Assembly: GCA_900554605.1 (NCBI GenBank)
Contig: USHU01000022.1
Location: 1 to 10,585, forward strand
Origin: an uncultured Actinomyces sp.
GTDB taxonomy: Bacteria > Actinomycetota > Actinomycetes > Actinomycetales > Actinomycetaceae
DNA: 10,585 bases
Direction of reading: 5' to 3'
This document shows, piece by piece, positions 1 through 6,618 of the stretch. The position numbers and the translations under genes were made by a program. Under the pieces are notes generated by a model. It had not been told where the DNA came from. It searched no databases and was given only the letters and a program-made list of their open reading frames with translations. Numbering within the stretch: the stretch's first letter is position 1; every line of letters starts with the position of its first letter.

Positions 1-11
1 GTGGAGAGAAG

Positions 12-49
12 GTAAAGAAAAAGGCCGAACTCGCAAAGCGAGCTCGGCC
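12..49 (-). terminator. Intrinsic terminator of rpmB
   Basis: Positions 23-34 and 38-49 form a 12-base-pair stem with a 3-base loop. In the minus-strand transcript the single non-Watson-Crick position is a G-U wobble. The stem is followed directly by a U-rich tract (five U, one C, three U; plus-strand positions 22 down to 14). It starts about 15 bases after the rpmB stop codon. GC-rich stem plus U-run is the classical Rho-independent form, and the orientation fits rpmB only. On the plus strand the stem has no T-tract after it. Confidence 0.93.
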
Positions 50-63
50 GATCTCAGTCTGAA

Positions 64-255
64 TCAGGCAGCGCGAACGACTCGATCAGACTTCAGGCAC
101 TTGGTGCACACGTTCAGGCGCTTGGGCGTCCCATCGACCAGGGCGCGAACGCGCTGAATGTTCGGATTCCACCGGCGGTTGGTACGAACGTGCGAGTGCG
201 ACACGCTCTTGCCGAAGCCGGGTCCCTTACCGCACACGTCACAAACGGCAGCCAC
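64..255 (-). CDS. rpmB: 50S ribosomal protein L28, zinc-binding (C+) form
   Basis: L28 is a small protein of the large ribosomal subunit. The 63-residue product begins [20 protein letters not shown] after the start and carries two CxxC pairs (C5/C8 and C50/C53). These are the zinc-ribbon ligands of the C+ form, so this is the normal zinc-containing version and not the cysteine-free paralogue that zinc-starved cells substitute. The start is a GTG at 255: GAGGAG (262-267) lies six bases upstream, and L28 proteins normally start right at this AAVCDVCG stretch. The upstream ATG at 309 would add 18 residues with no family resemblance. The gene stands alone, divergent from the fakA-like gene, and ends in a strong terminator. 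The identity is certain from the sequence pattern. Confidence 0.97.
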   Translation of the reverse strand: MAAVCDVCGKGPGFGKSVSHSHVRTNRRWNPNIQRVRALVDGTPKRLNVCTKCLKSDRVVRAA

Positions 256-261
256 GATGTT

Positions 262-267
262 CTCCTC
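262..267 (-). promoter_or_regulatory. Shine-Dalgarno site fixing the rpmB GTG start
   Basis: The minus strand reads GAGGAG, then six bases, then GTG at 255. This near-perfect anti-16S match decides in favour of the GTG start over the ATG at 309, which lies upstream of the ribosome-binding site. Confidence 0.85.
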
Positions 268-291
268 GGTTTTTCTTACACGATTAGTTGT

Positions 292-310
292 CTTGACCTT
301 GAAGATCAAG
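292..310. repeat. 19-base inverted repeat in the rpmB leader/promoter region
   Basis: CTTGACCTTGAAGATCAAG has 9-base arms around a central G at 301, with one mismatched position. In RNA from the minus (rpmB) strand that position becomes a U-G wobble, so all nine positions of each arm match before loop constraints are considered. In plus-strand RNA it is a C-A mismatch. It lies 25 bases upstream of the rpmB Shine-Dalgarno site. It could be a protein operator or an RNA hairpin in the rpmB leader. The symmetry is observed; the function is inferred. Confidence 0.5.
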
Positions 311-318
311 AGGCCATT

Positions 319-332
319 GGTGACAGGTCACC
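319..332. repeat. Perfect 14-base inverted repeat, operator-like
   Basis: GGTGACAGGTCACC has perfect 6-base arms around a 2-base centre. It lies eight bases from the 292-310 repeat and overlaps the possible -35 element (GTGACA, 320-325) of the fakA-like operon. In rpmB leader RNA it could fold as a 5-base-pair stem with a 4-base loop. The spacing and symmetry suit a dimeric repressor, but no regulator can be named. Confidence 0.45.
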
Positions 333-347
333 GCAGGCAACTATGAC
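320..347 (+). promoter_or_regulatory. Possible promoter of the fakA-recG operon
   Basis: GTGACA (320-325) and TATGAC (342-347) are separated by 16 bases and resemble sigma-70-type -35 and -10 elements. A transcript starting near 354 would have an untranslated leader of about 140 bases before the GTG at 494. The match is moderate and based on eye alone. Another promoter closer to the gene cannot be excluded. Confidence 0.3.
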
Positions 348-369
348 ACCTTATCTGATTTCGCCTCAA
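341..369 (-). promoter_or_regulatory. Possible promoter of rpmB
   Basis: On the minus strand TTGAGG (369-364) and CATAGT (346-341) are spaced by 17 bases, each matching four of six consensus bases. Initiation near 334 would place both inverted repeats in the rpmB leader RNA. A rival choice with TTGATC at 309-304 has a poorer -10 element. This is tentative. Confidence 0.28.
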
Positions 370-481
370 ATAACCAAGTCCACGGGGGAAATATGCGTGT
401 CAGGTGGCACACATGTGTGTGGGCGCGAAACAATGTCATCATCCCCTTCAACCCACAACAGTACGTTACAAGACGTCGATC

Positions 482-487
482 AAAGGA
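482..487 (+). promoter_or_regulatory. Shine-Dalgarno site favouring the GTG at 494
   Basis: AAAGGA lies three bases before the GTG at 491 but six bases before the adjacent GTG at 494. The second GTG has the normal spacing, so 494 is the more likely start of the fakA-like gene. The choice changes the protein by one residue. Confidence 0.6.
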
Positions 488-493
488 TAAGTG

Positions 494-2104
494 GTGTCTT
501 TAGACTCTGGAGTGCTCGCACGCAGCTTTCGCATTGCAGCAGACGAGATGACAAAGCTTGCGCCTTTTATCGATGACCTCGATGGTGTCGGTGGTGGCGA
601 TTGCGATACGGGAACAAACGCCCGAGTCACTTTTGAAGCTCTCGCCCATTCCCTCAGTGGATTTCCCGAAGATGATCCTTTGTCTGTCGGGCTGGATGTC
701 GCACTCCAAGCCGGAGTACGTGCTTCCTTGGGACACTGCGGAATACTGATCGTCTCCATCTTGCAGTCTTGGCGTGTGGCTCTTGGAGAACAAGAACTCA
801 CCCCCATTCGCCTGCGACGTATGCTCGTCGCAACCGCATCTGCCTCCTCAACTATCAACGGTCACACCGCGGCCTTCGATGCGATGATCGCTGAAGCTTC
901 CTCAGAGCTCATGGGATTTGGAGATACTCTGCCAGAAATTCCCGAGGAACTCTCCGCCTTCTGTGCCGCTGCGCAATTTGGCCTCGTCGAGGCCACCAGC
1001 GCTTCGACGGGAACAATCGATGCAGGAGCCGCTGTCGTCGCACTCATGCTCAGTGCTCTTGACGCAGCATGTCGCGATGATCTTGGAATGCTCGAGTCTC
1101 TTGCCGCGATGCTTGCTGAACTTGCCGGACAAACTGCGAGCCGCGTGCGTCCCGGCGCTCCCGCTCCCGATCGTGCCTTCACCGTTGACGTGATTCTTCA
1201 AGGAACTCAAGACGATTGCGAGGCGCACTGTCGTCACCTCGATGCTTTAAACGCCCGCTACTCATGGATCGGTCAGTCTGATCTCTTCGGGCTGGGGGAG
1301 TGGCGCTTCCATATTGATACTGCCGCGCCTCTTTCTGTTCGCCCGCACCGAGGACGCACCCTGCGTTTCCATGTCGCCGATGCGCGGCCTGATGAAACAA
1401 TCGGTATCGATACTTTGGCCGATGGCGTGACGCACCGCGGGATCCGACTCCTCGAGCGCCAACCGATCCGCCGAGTAGAACGCGCTGCAGTAGTGGCTTG
1501 CACTCGCATCCCCGGAATGGTTGAAGACCTTGCACTGTGCGGTGCGCACGTGTTCCTCGACCCTCAGCTTGAAGACCTCGAAGCCTTAGTCCAGCCCGCC
1601 CGCTGTGCCTCCAGTGGTGTGGAACTGATCGTTCCTAGTGATCGTGACTGTCTTGCTTTGGCACAGAGGATTAGCGTGTCTTACGAGCGCTTGGGCGCAG
1701 AGCCGGAACTGAGCGTTCTCATCGCCTCGTCGCACAATGAATTGGAAGCACTCGCGGTCAGTCGCGCCTGCGCACCCCTTTTCGTTCCCCAGCCCGGGGG
1801 ACGGCAAGTGGCTCCAAGGCCATGCGCGCTTGTTGAAGAAAACGCGCAAAGCGCATTACTCGCCCAGCATTCCAGGCCGATCGAAGCGGATTGGCAAGTC
1901 GAGGACATCTCACGTGCTGTTCAAGAACTCATCTCATATGCCCCTTCTCGGTGGGCTCTCCTAGCCGGTAGTGAAGACTCGGGCACTCTTATCGCCGTGC
2001 TGCGCCAGCTCTTAGACGGATTAAACCTCGAAGTGAGCGGTGCGGATCTTGAGGTCATCGACGCTTCTCCTCAGGTGCATTCTCTTGTGCAGGCCCTGTC
2101 GTGA
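494..2104 (+). CDS. DAK2-domain protein, FakA-like (fatty acid kinase family), altered motifs
   Basis: The product has 536 residues, close to the usual FakA length of about 550. FakA phosphorylates fatty acids held by a FakB (DegV-type) carrier in the cytoplasm. An N-terminal DAK2/DhaL domain (about 1-190) has the metal-binding motif GDCDTGTN at 35-42, keeping both key aspartates (D36, D38). The TGTIDAG stretch at 171-177 matches the family's conserved DAG. A middle domain (about 225-285; SDLFGLGEWRFHID) and a C-terminal domain follow the FakA layout, and the family's C-terminal VEGGQ and LPNN-type motifs have become LDPQ and VPSD. The family GNSG motif is GHCG at 79-82. The usual zinc-site Cys and the first of the two His appear absent (VDV at 230-232; RFH at 270-272). 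It overlaps recG by four bases, a pairing common in Gram-positives. Family membership is clear; catalytic competence is not. Confidence 0.82.
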   Translation: MSLDSGVLARSFRIAADEMTKLAPFIDDLDGVGGGDCDTGTNARVTFEALAHSLSGFPEDDPLSVGLDVALQAGVRASLGHCGILIVSILQSWRVALGEQELTPIRLRRMLVATASASSTINGHTAAFDAMIAEASSELMGFGDTLPEIPEELSAFCAAAQFGLVEATSASTGTIDAGAAVVALMLSALDAACRDDLGMLESLAAMLAELAGQTASRVRPGAPAPDRAFTVDVILQGTQDDCEAHCRHLDALNARYSWIGQSDLFGLGEWRFHIDTAAPLSVRPHRGRTLRFHVADARPDETIGIDTLADGVTHRGIRLLERQPIRRVERAAVVACTRIPGMVEDLALCGAHVFLDPQLEDLEALVQPARCASSGVELIVPSDRDCLALAQRISVSYERLGAEPELSVLIASSHNELEALAVSRACAPLFVPQPGGRQVAPRPCALVEENAQSALLAQHSRPIEADWQVEDISRAVQELISYAPSRWALLAGSEDSGTLIAVLRQLLDGLNLEVSGADLEVIDASPQVHSLVQALS

Positions 2105-4260
2105 ATCCGCTTGATACCCCGCTGAATCTGCGCCTTCCTGCCAAGCTCGCGAAGAAACTTGAAAAGGCGGGGATCAATACTGTCGGAGACCTGCTTCTTG
2201 AAGCGCCGAGGCGGTACTACCACTGGGGTGCTCTGACCCCCATGCATATTTTGCGCAGCGGTGAAGACGTCACGATCTTGGCGGAAGTCGTCAGTACTCG
2301 CCTGATCCCGAATCGCTCGCGGGCAGGAGTGCGCCTTGAAGTGCTCCTCACGGATGGCACAAGCCAAATGAGTGCCACCTTCTTTGCTGCAAATCCCTAC
2401 AAGCTCAGCGTTCATGAACGCCTGCTTCAACCGGGAGAACACTTTCTTTTCGCCGGGAAGGTCGGATCATATCGCGGGAATCTGCAGCTGGTGCATCCCG
2501 AATTCGAGGGAGTCGAAGACGATCAAGATGATCGTTCCCTCCGCGAGAGATCGCACCGTCCGATCCCCATTTATTCCTCTAAAGGTGGTATCACCTCGTG
2601 GGTGATCGCCCGAGCGATTGCTGTTCTCCTTGAATCGATTGATCTCGATTCAATCCCAGACCCTATTCCGGATAGTATCCGCACTCGCTACGATATCGAT
2701 CCCCTTGGCCGGTCACTCCTCCTTCTTCACCAAGGAACAAGTGACGAAGAAGTGGCACGAGCGAAGAAGAACTTGCGGTGGAGGGAAGCCTTTATCCTCC
2801 AGGCTTTTCTCGCGCACAGACGTCTAGGCAACAATGCGATGCAGGCATGTGTTTCACCGCTTTCCTCGCCCGAATTGACCGCCTTCTTGTCCTCTCTTCC
2901 CTTTACCCTGACCGATTCCCAAAAGAAGGCGATTGAACATATCGGTGCGGGACTGGCGGATTCTCACCCGATGCAGCGTCTCCTTGAAGGAGACGTTGGT
3001 TCGGGGAAAACCGTCGTCGCATTGGCTGCCTTGATCCAGGTCGTCGCCGCCGGGCATCAGGGTGCTCTTCTAGCTCCGACCGAAGTTTTAGCTAAGCAGC
3101 ACGTGGATTCTTTGCGTGCTTTGCTTGCCCCTCTTGAAAAGGCCGGTTTTCCAATCGACCTGCGACTTCTCACGTCCTCGACACCTGCTCCAGCTAGGCG
3201 CGAAATTGAACGCTTGCTTGCCTCTGGGGCGCCGCTCATTGCCGTTGGCACCCACGCCTTGCTTTTTGCTCGTAATCTCTTCGCCGACCTGGCTTTGGCA
3301 GTGATCGACGAGCAGCATCGTTTTGGTGTCCAACAGCGCGATGCCCTTCGTGAAAGCCGTAGTGATGGCTTGCTGGTCCACCAACTGGTCATGACTGCAA
3401 CGCCAATCCCAAGAAGCGTCGCCATGACGATTTTTGGCGATCTCGATGTCACCGTCATGAAGGGACTTCCCAAGGGACGCCAGCCCGTTGCTACCTACGT
3501 CGTTGACGCGGGAAATGAAGCGTGGATGAGTCGAATGTGGCAGCGCGCTCGTGAGGAAATCGACGGAGGCGGACGCGTTTATATCGTCTGTCCCCGCATC
3601 GACGACTCTGATACGAGCGATGCGCTCCTCGATTCTGAATCTTCTGTTCCCCTGGCCTCGGTTTCCCAAACCCTGCTCGGCCTTTCCGCGATCGAACCCT
3701 TACGCGGGATTGGTGCAGCAACTTTGACTGGGCGTGACAGTAGCGAGGACAAAGAAGCCATCATGAGTGCCTTCGCAAGTGGTGAGCGCCCGATTCTTGT
3801 AGCTACTACCGTCATTGAGGTCGGAGTCGACGTTCCGGAGGCGACCATGATGATCATCTTGGATGCGCAGCAATTTGGCCTTTCTCAGCTCCATCAATTG
3901 CGCGGGCGCGTTGGGCGCTCCTCTCGAGCGAGCGTGTGCATGGCAGTTCATCCCAGCGCGATCACCGATACTTCCGCCAAGCGCCTCGAGGCTTTCGCCT
4001 CCACGACAGACGGCTTTGTCCTTGCCGAGGCCGATCTTGCGTTGCGTAGGGAAGGGGATGTTTTGGGATCGGCTCAGTCTGGAAAATCCTCTCGTCTGCG
4101 TTTCTTAAGCGTTGTTCGCGACGGGGAGATTATTGAGGAGGCGCGTTCGTGCGCGCAGGAGCTTCTTGCCTCCGATCCTGACCTGAGTGAGCATACCGAG
4201 TTGCGACAAGCTCTCAATGACGCTTCAAGCGAAGAGCTCGTGTGGATGGAGCGTAGCTAA
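2101..4260 (+). CDS. recG: ATP-dependent DNA helicase RecG
   Basis: RecG is a superfamily 2 motor that remodels stalled replication forks and Holliday junctions on the nucleoid. The product has 719 residues (E. coli RecG 693). The N-terminal third contains the wedge/OB-fold region, including an LLTDGTSQMSATFF-type strand. The motor shows Walker A GDVGSGKT at 297-304, Walker B DEQH at 403-406 followed by RFG, TATPIP at 432-437 and motif VI RGRVGR at 601-606. The GTG start at 2101 overlaps the upstream stop as GTGA, with a weak AGG at 2091, so translation is probably coupled. Q591 stands where the family normally has Arg in the ERFGL(S/A)QLHQ motif. No truncation or frameshift is seen. Confidence 0.97.
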   Translation: MNPLDTPLNLRLPAKLAKKLEKAGINTVGDLLLEAPRRYYHWGALTPMHILRSGEDVTILAEVVSTRLIPNRSRAGVRLEVLLTDGTSQMSATFFAANPYKLSVHERLLQPGEHFLFAGKVGSYRGNLQLVHPEFEGVEDDQDDRSLRERSHRPIPIYSSKGGITSWVIARAIAVLLESIDLDSIPDPIPDSIRTRYDIDPLGRSLLLLHQGTSDEEVARAKKNLRWREAFILQAFLAHRRLGNNAMQACVSPLSSPELTAFLSSLPFTLTDSQKKAIEHIGAGLADSHPMQRLLEGDVGSGKTVVALAALIQVVAAGHQGALLAPTEVLAKQHVDSLRALLAPLEKAGFPIDLRLLTSSTPAPARREIERLLASGAPLIAVGTHALLFARNLFADLALAVIDEQHRFGVQQRDALRESRSDGLLVHQLVMTATPIPRSVAMTIFGDLDVTVMKGLPKGRQPVATYVVDAGNEAWMSRMWQRAREEIDGGGRVYIVCPRIDDSDTSDALLDSESSVPLASVSQTLLGLSAIEPLRGIGAATLTGRDSSEDKEAIMSAFASGERPILVATTVIEVGVDVPEATMMIILDAQQFGLSQLHQLRGRVGRSSRASVCMAVHPSAITDTSAKRLEAFASTTDGFVLAEADLALRREGDVLGSAQSGKSSRLRFLSVVRDGEIIEEARSCAQELLASDPDLSEHTELRQALNDASSEELVWMERS

Positions 4261-4262
4261 CG

Positions 4263-4275
4263 TAGTCTTAAACCA
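4263..4275 (+). promoter_or_regulatory. Possible leaderless promoter for rsmD
   Basis: TAGTCT (4263-4268) fits TANNNT and is followed by six bases and then the A of the rsmD ATG at 4275. No Shine-Dalgarno match exists in the short gap after recG. A -10 box placed this way is the hallmark of leaderless transcripts, which are frequent in actinobacteria. No convincing -35 element is visible around 4240. Confidence 0.42.
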
Positions 4276-4844
4276 TGACTCGAATTATTGCTGGCACTTT
4301 GAAAGGACGAATCCTCCAGGTTCCTCCTTCAGGGACTCGGCCGACCTCCGAACGCGTGCGTGAGGCAATTTTTTCGCGTCTCGAACACATGGGCATTATC
4401 GAGGACGCAAGGGTCCTTGATCTGTATGCGGGAAGTGGTGCTTTAGGTTTCGAGGCCATCTCGCGGGGAGCGGCATCCCTAACCTTGGTGGACTCATCAG
4501 CGGCAGCGATTCGCACTTTAAAGAAAAACCTTCCGCTTGTGCCCGAAGCCCTGGTCATTGGCGCAGATGCTCTTTCTGCGGTCTCCAATCGACTGAGTGG
4601 TTCATTTGACCTGGTCTTTGTTGATCCGCCCTACGATGTGGCAAGCCAAGACATCACTGAACTCCTCAAAGCTCTGCTTCCTTTATGTTCTCCAGATGCC
4701 TCCATCGTTGTAGAACGATCGACGCGTTCTCCCGAAGTTGAGATTCCAGAGGGATTGATGTGTGAAGACCGCAGGGACTGGGGAGAAACTCGAGTCTTTT
4801 TCCTTGCGCCTCCACTTGACGAACAGGACCACGAGAGCGAATGA
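4275..4844 (+). CDS. rsmD: 16S rRNA (guanine(966)-N(2))-methyltransferase RsmD
   Basis: RsmD methylates G966 (E. coli numbering) of 16S rRNA in the assembling small subunit using S-adenosylmethionine. The 189-residue product has the family start TRIIAGTLKGR, the RPTSERVREAIFS block at 22-34, the AdoMet-binding motif VLDLYAGSGALG at 47-58, acidic D73 at the end of strand 2, and the N6/N2-type catalytic motif DPPY at 117-120. Its length is normal for the family. It lies 14 bases after recG, without a ribosome-binding site, and overlaps coaD by ATGA. This rsmD-coaD pairing is common in bacteria. Confidence 0.95.
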   Translation: MTRIIAGTLKGRILQVPPSGTRPTSERVREAIFSRLEHMGIIEDARVLDLYAGSGALGFEAISRGAASLTLVDSSAAAIRTLKKNLPLVPEALVIGADALSAVSNRLSGSFDLVFVDPPYDVASQDITELLKALLPLCSPDASIVVERSTRSPEVEIPEGLMCEDRRDWGETRVFFLAPPLDEQDHESE

Positions 4845-5350
4845 AAGCCGTTATTCCAGGGAGTTTTGACCCCCTTACAGTGGGACACCTCGACATCATT
4901 ACGCGCGCTTCGCGCATTGCGGATCACGTGATCGTTGCGGTCGGGGTGAACCCGGCCAAGGCCTCGGCAAGCGAAATGAAATGCCGGCTTGAAAGCGCTA
5001 GAGCGGGGGTTGCTCATCTGCCCAATGTTGAGGTTCTCCCGATGCACGGACTGCTTGTTGATTTTTGCGCTGAAAATGATGTCGACGTAGTCGTGAAGGG
5101 GATTCGCACCAGCGCGGATATGGACTCCGAGATGACTCAGGCCGTAACGAATAGGGAAATCGGTGGGGTAGAAACACTGTGGATTCCTACCGATCCGCGC
5201 TATCAGCATGTCTCCTCGTCATTAGTGCGTGAACTTTTTGGCTGGGGAATGGATGTTTCTCGGTATGTTCCTTCCTCAGTTTTGACTCTGTGGGGAGAAA
5301 ATAGAGATGTAGTGTACGCGCATCGAGCAACAGGAGGACACAATGACTGA
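4841..5350 (+). CDS. coaD: Pantetheine-phosphate adenylyltransferase (PPAT)
   Basis: CoaD catalyses the fourth step of CoA synthesis: 4'-phosphopantetheine plus ATP gives dephospho-CoA and pyrophosphate. The 169-residue product has the nucleotidyltransferase signature GSFDPLTVGH at 7-16 (TxGH at 13-16), substrate-binding K40 in NPAK, K86 and R89 in KGIRT, and SSSLVRE at 125-131. These correspond to K42, K88, R91 and the ISSS loop of E. coli PPAT. The helix after KGIR reads ADMDSEMTQAVTNREI, where most homologues have DFEYELQMAQMNR; the key Glu (E97) and Asn (N104) are kept. It starts with ATGA overlapping rsmD and ends eight bases inside the next gene. Confidence 0.95.
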   Translation: MKAVIPGSFDPLTVGHLDIITRASRIADHVIVAVGVNPAKASASEMKCRLESARAGVAHLPNVEVLPMHGLLVDFCAENDVDVVVKGIRTSADMDSEMTQAVTNREIGGVETLWIPTDPRYQHVSSSLVRELFGWGMDVSRYVPSSVLTLWGENRDVVYAHRATGGHND

Positions 5351-6059
5351 GACCCACGATGAGCAGGCGGATTCGGCGCAGCAGTGGGAGGACCAGACAG
5401 TCTACGGTCCCTCGACCGTCATTGCTGCTTTGGATCGAATCGAAGATCTCCTTGAAGCTGCGCGTGCAGTCCCGCTTTCGGCGTCCGTTATGGTTAACCG
5501 AGCCGAGCTATTGGATCTTCTTGACCAAGCGCGTGAAGCTCTTCCCGATGATTTGAAGGCTGCGGATGCGGTTGTGGCCGATGCCGACGCCGTTCTGGTG
5601 CGTGCTGACTCGGCTGCGGAAACAACTATTGCCGAGGCAAACGCGCGTGCTCGTTCGACAATCGACGAGGCCCGTGAGAAGGCGGACCAGCTGGTCGCCG
5701 AGGCTGAAGAGCAAGCGCAGCGTACCCGTGAAAAGGCCGAAGAAGAAGCAGCTCGAGTTCGTGCGCAGGCACAATCGGATGCGGAGAATACGCTGGCCGA
5801 TGCAAACGCCCAAGCGGAGCGCTTGATCTCAAGCGAAAACATCAAGCAGATGGCCGAGGAACGCGCGCGTGAGATCGTTTCGCAGGCTCGTGCCCAGGAA
5901 AAGCAGATGCGTACCGGTGCTGATGAGTACGCCTCGGCTTCGCTCAGCGAGTTGTCCTCGCTGCTCCAAGAACTCCAACGCCGCACCGATGCCGGTCGGC
6001 GAGCCATTGCCGAGCGCAATGGTCGTGATTTGACGAATGTGACTTTAGAACATGAGTGA
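5343..6059 (+). CDS. sepIVA: SepIVA-like coiled-coil cell division/polar growth protein
   Basis: The 238-residue product resembles mycobacterial SepIVA (Rv2927c/MSMEG_2416), a DivIVA-like cytoplasmic protein needed for septation and polar elongation. An N-terminal module (about 20-78) contains ALDRIEDLLEAARAVPLSAS and a conserved NRAELLDLLDQAREALP stretch. A long Ala/Glu/Arg-rich heptad coiled coil runs from about 75 to 215 and includes the RLISSENIKQM segment, which matches the mycobacterial GNIS region. There is no signal peptide or membrane segment. AGGAGG (5332-5337) lies five bases before the ATG, the strongest ribosome-binding site in the plus-strand cluster, which suggests high expression. 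The gene overlaps coaD and the DUF177 gene by eight bases each. The order SepIVA-DUF177-rnc is the same as in Mycobacterium tuberculosis. Generic annotation would call it DivIVA-like or ATP synthase b-like. Confidence 0.85.
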   Translation: MTETHDEQADSAQQWEDQTVYGPSTVIAALDRIEDLLEAARAVPLSASVMVNRAELLDLLDQAREALPDDLKAADAVVADADAVLVRADSAAETTIAEANARARSTIDEAREKADQLVAEAEEQAQRTREKAEEEAARVRAQAQSDAENTLADANAQAERLISSENIKQMAEERAREIVSQARAQEKQMRTGADEYASASLSELSSLLQELQRRTDAGRRAIAERNGRDLTNVTLEHE

Positions 6060-6618
6060 ACGTCCTCTAGAAATTTCCCTTCGCGACCTGTCGCGCTCGC
6101 CGGGATCGATGCGCGACTATGAGCTGATGTGGGAAGTCCCCGAGGACCTGGGGACCTCCATCATGCGTGTTGCTCCGGGTAGTGAGCTTCCTATTGATGC
6201 TGCAATCACCTCGGTTGATGATGGTGTTTTGGTGCGTGTACACGCTGACGTCGACCTTGAAGGTGAATGCGTACGTTGCCTTGACGAGGTGCATCGTCAC
6301 CACAGCGTCGATATTGATGAGCTATTCTTCGAGCCCAAAGCTGCCCAGCGCCTTCGCCAGGAAAACGATGAAGAAGCCGATGACTTCCTGACGATCTCGG
6401 CAAACGATACGATCGATATCGAGTCGATTGTGCGCGATGGGATCGTCACTTTGATGGAAGACCGGCCACTGTGCAAGCCCGATTGCCGGGGACTGTGCCC
6501 GGGGTGCGGAGAAAAGTGGGAGGATCTTCCCGAAGATCACGAGCACGTCGTGATTGATCCGCGCCTTGCGGGGCTCGCGGGGCTTTTTGATCAGCTCTCG
6601 CACCGGGATGAGAACTGA
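6052..6618 (+). CDS. DUF177 (YceD-like) protein, large-subunit rRNA accumulation factor
   Basis: DUF177/YceD proteins are linked to 23S rRNA accumulation in E. coli and plastids, and their genes usually sit beside rpmF and rnc. The 188-residue product has the family core with CVRC at 73-76 in a VDLEGECVRCLDEV context, an acidic stretch (104-111), and a C-terminal metal-binding cluster CKPDCRGLCPGCG (C141, C145, C149, C152). The six cysteines suggest zinc binding. The length is typical of the actinobacterial form. It overlaps sepIVA by eight bases and meets rnc as TGATG. Unlike in Streptomyces-type loci, rpmF is not present between it and rnc. Confidence 0.9.
   Translation: MSERPLEISLRDLSRSPGSMRDYELMWEVPEDLGTSIMRVAPGSELPIDAAITSVDDGVLVRVHADVDLEGECVRCLDEVHRHHSVDIDELFFEPKAAQRLRQENDEEADDFLTISANDTIDIESIVRDGIVTLMEDRPLCKPDCRGLCPGCGEKWEDLPEDHEHVVIDPRLAGLAGLFDQLSHRDEN

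Larger units (their letters stand above)
256..493. other. Divergent rpmB / fakA-like intergenic control region
   Basis: This stretch separates the divergent starts of rpmB (255) and the fakA-like gene (494), and no credible gene lies in it. It holds two adjacent inverted repeats (292-310 and 319-332), a 12-base palindrome (408-419), possible promoters in both directions overlapping around 341-347, and the ribosome-binding sites of both flanking genes. Open frames crossing it (for example 190-576, plus strand) lack recognisable protein character and run into rpmB or the fakA-like gene. Confidence 0.8.

Noticed and set aside
256..309. Upstream extension of rpmB to the ATG at 309
   Set aside because: The added residues do not resemble L28, and the strong Shine-Dalgarno sequence lies downstream of that ATG, six bases before the GTG at 255.
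190..576. Plus-strand open frame of 128 codons across the rpmB-fakA gap
   Set aside because: It overlaps rpmB antisense and the start of the fakA-like gene, has no ribosome-binding site of note and no recognisable protein character.
3088..3669. Minus-strand 193-codon frame inside recG
   Set aside because: recG has intact helicase motifs throughout, and the antisense frame has no recognisable domain.
4631..5209. Minus-strand 192-codon frame across rsmD and coaD
   Set aside because: It is opposite two well-supported genes with intact motifs; it is a shadow.
5402..6019. Minus-strand 205-codon frame rich in Ala, Ser and Arg
   Set aside because: It is the antisense shadow of the repetitive coiled-coil sepIVA gene. 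The composition follows from the Ala/Glu/Arg codons on the other strand.
6139..6158. Inverted repeat GAGGACC...GGACCTC in the DUF177 gene
   Set aside because: It is imperfect and lies in coding sequence, with no T-tract or gene boundary, so it is probably chance.
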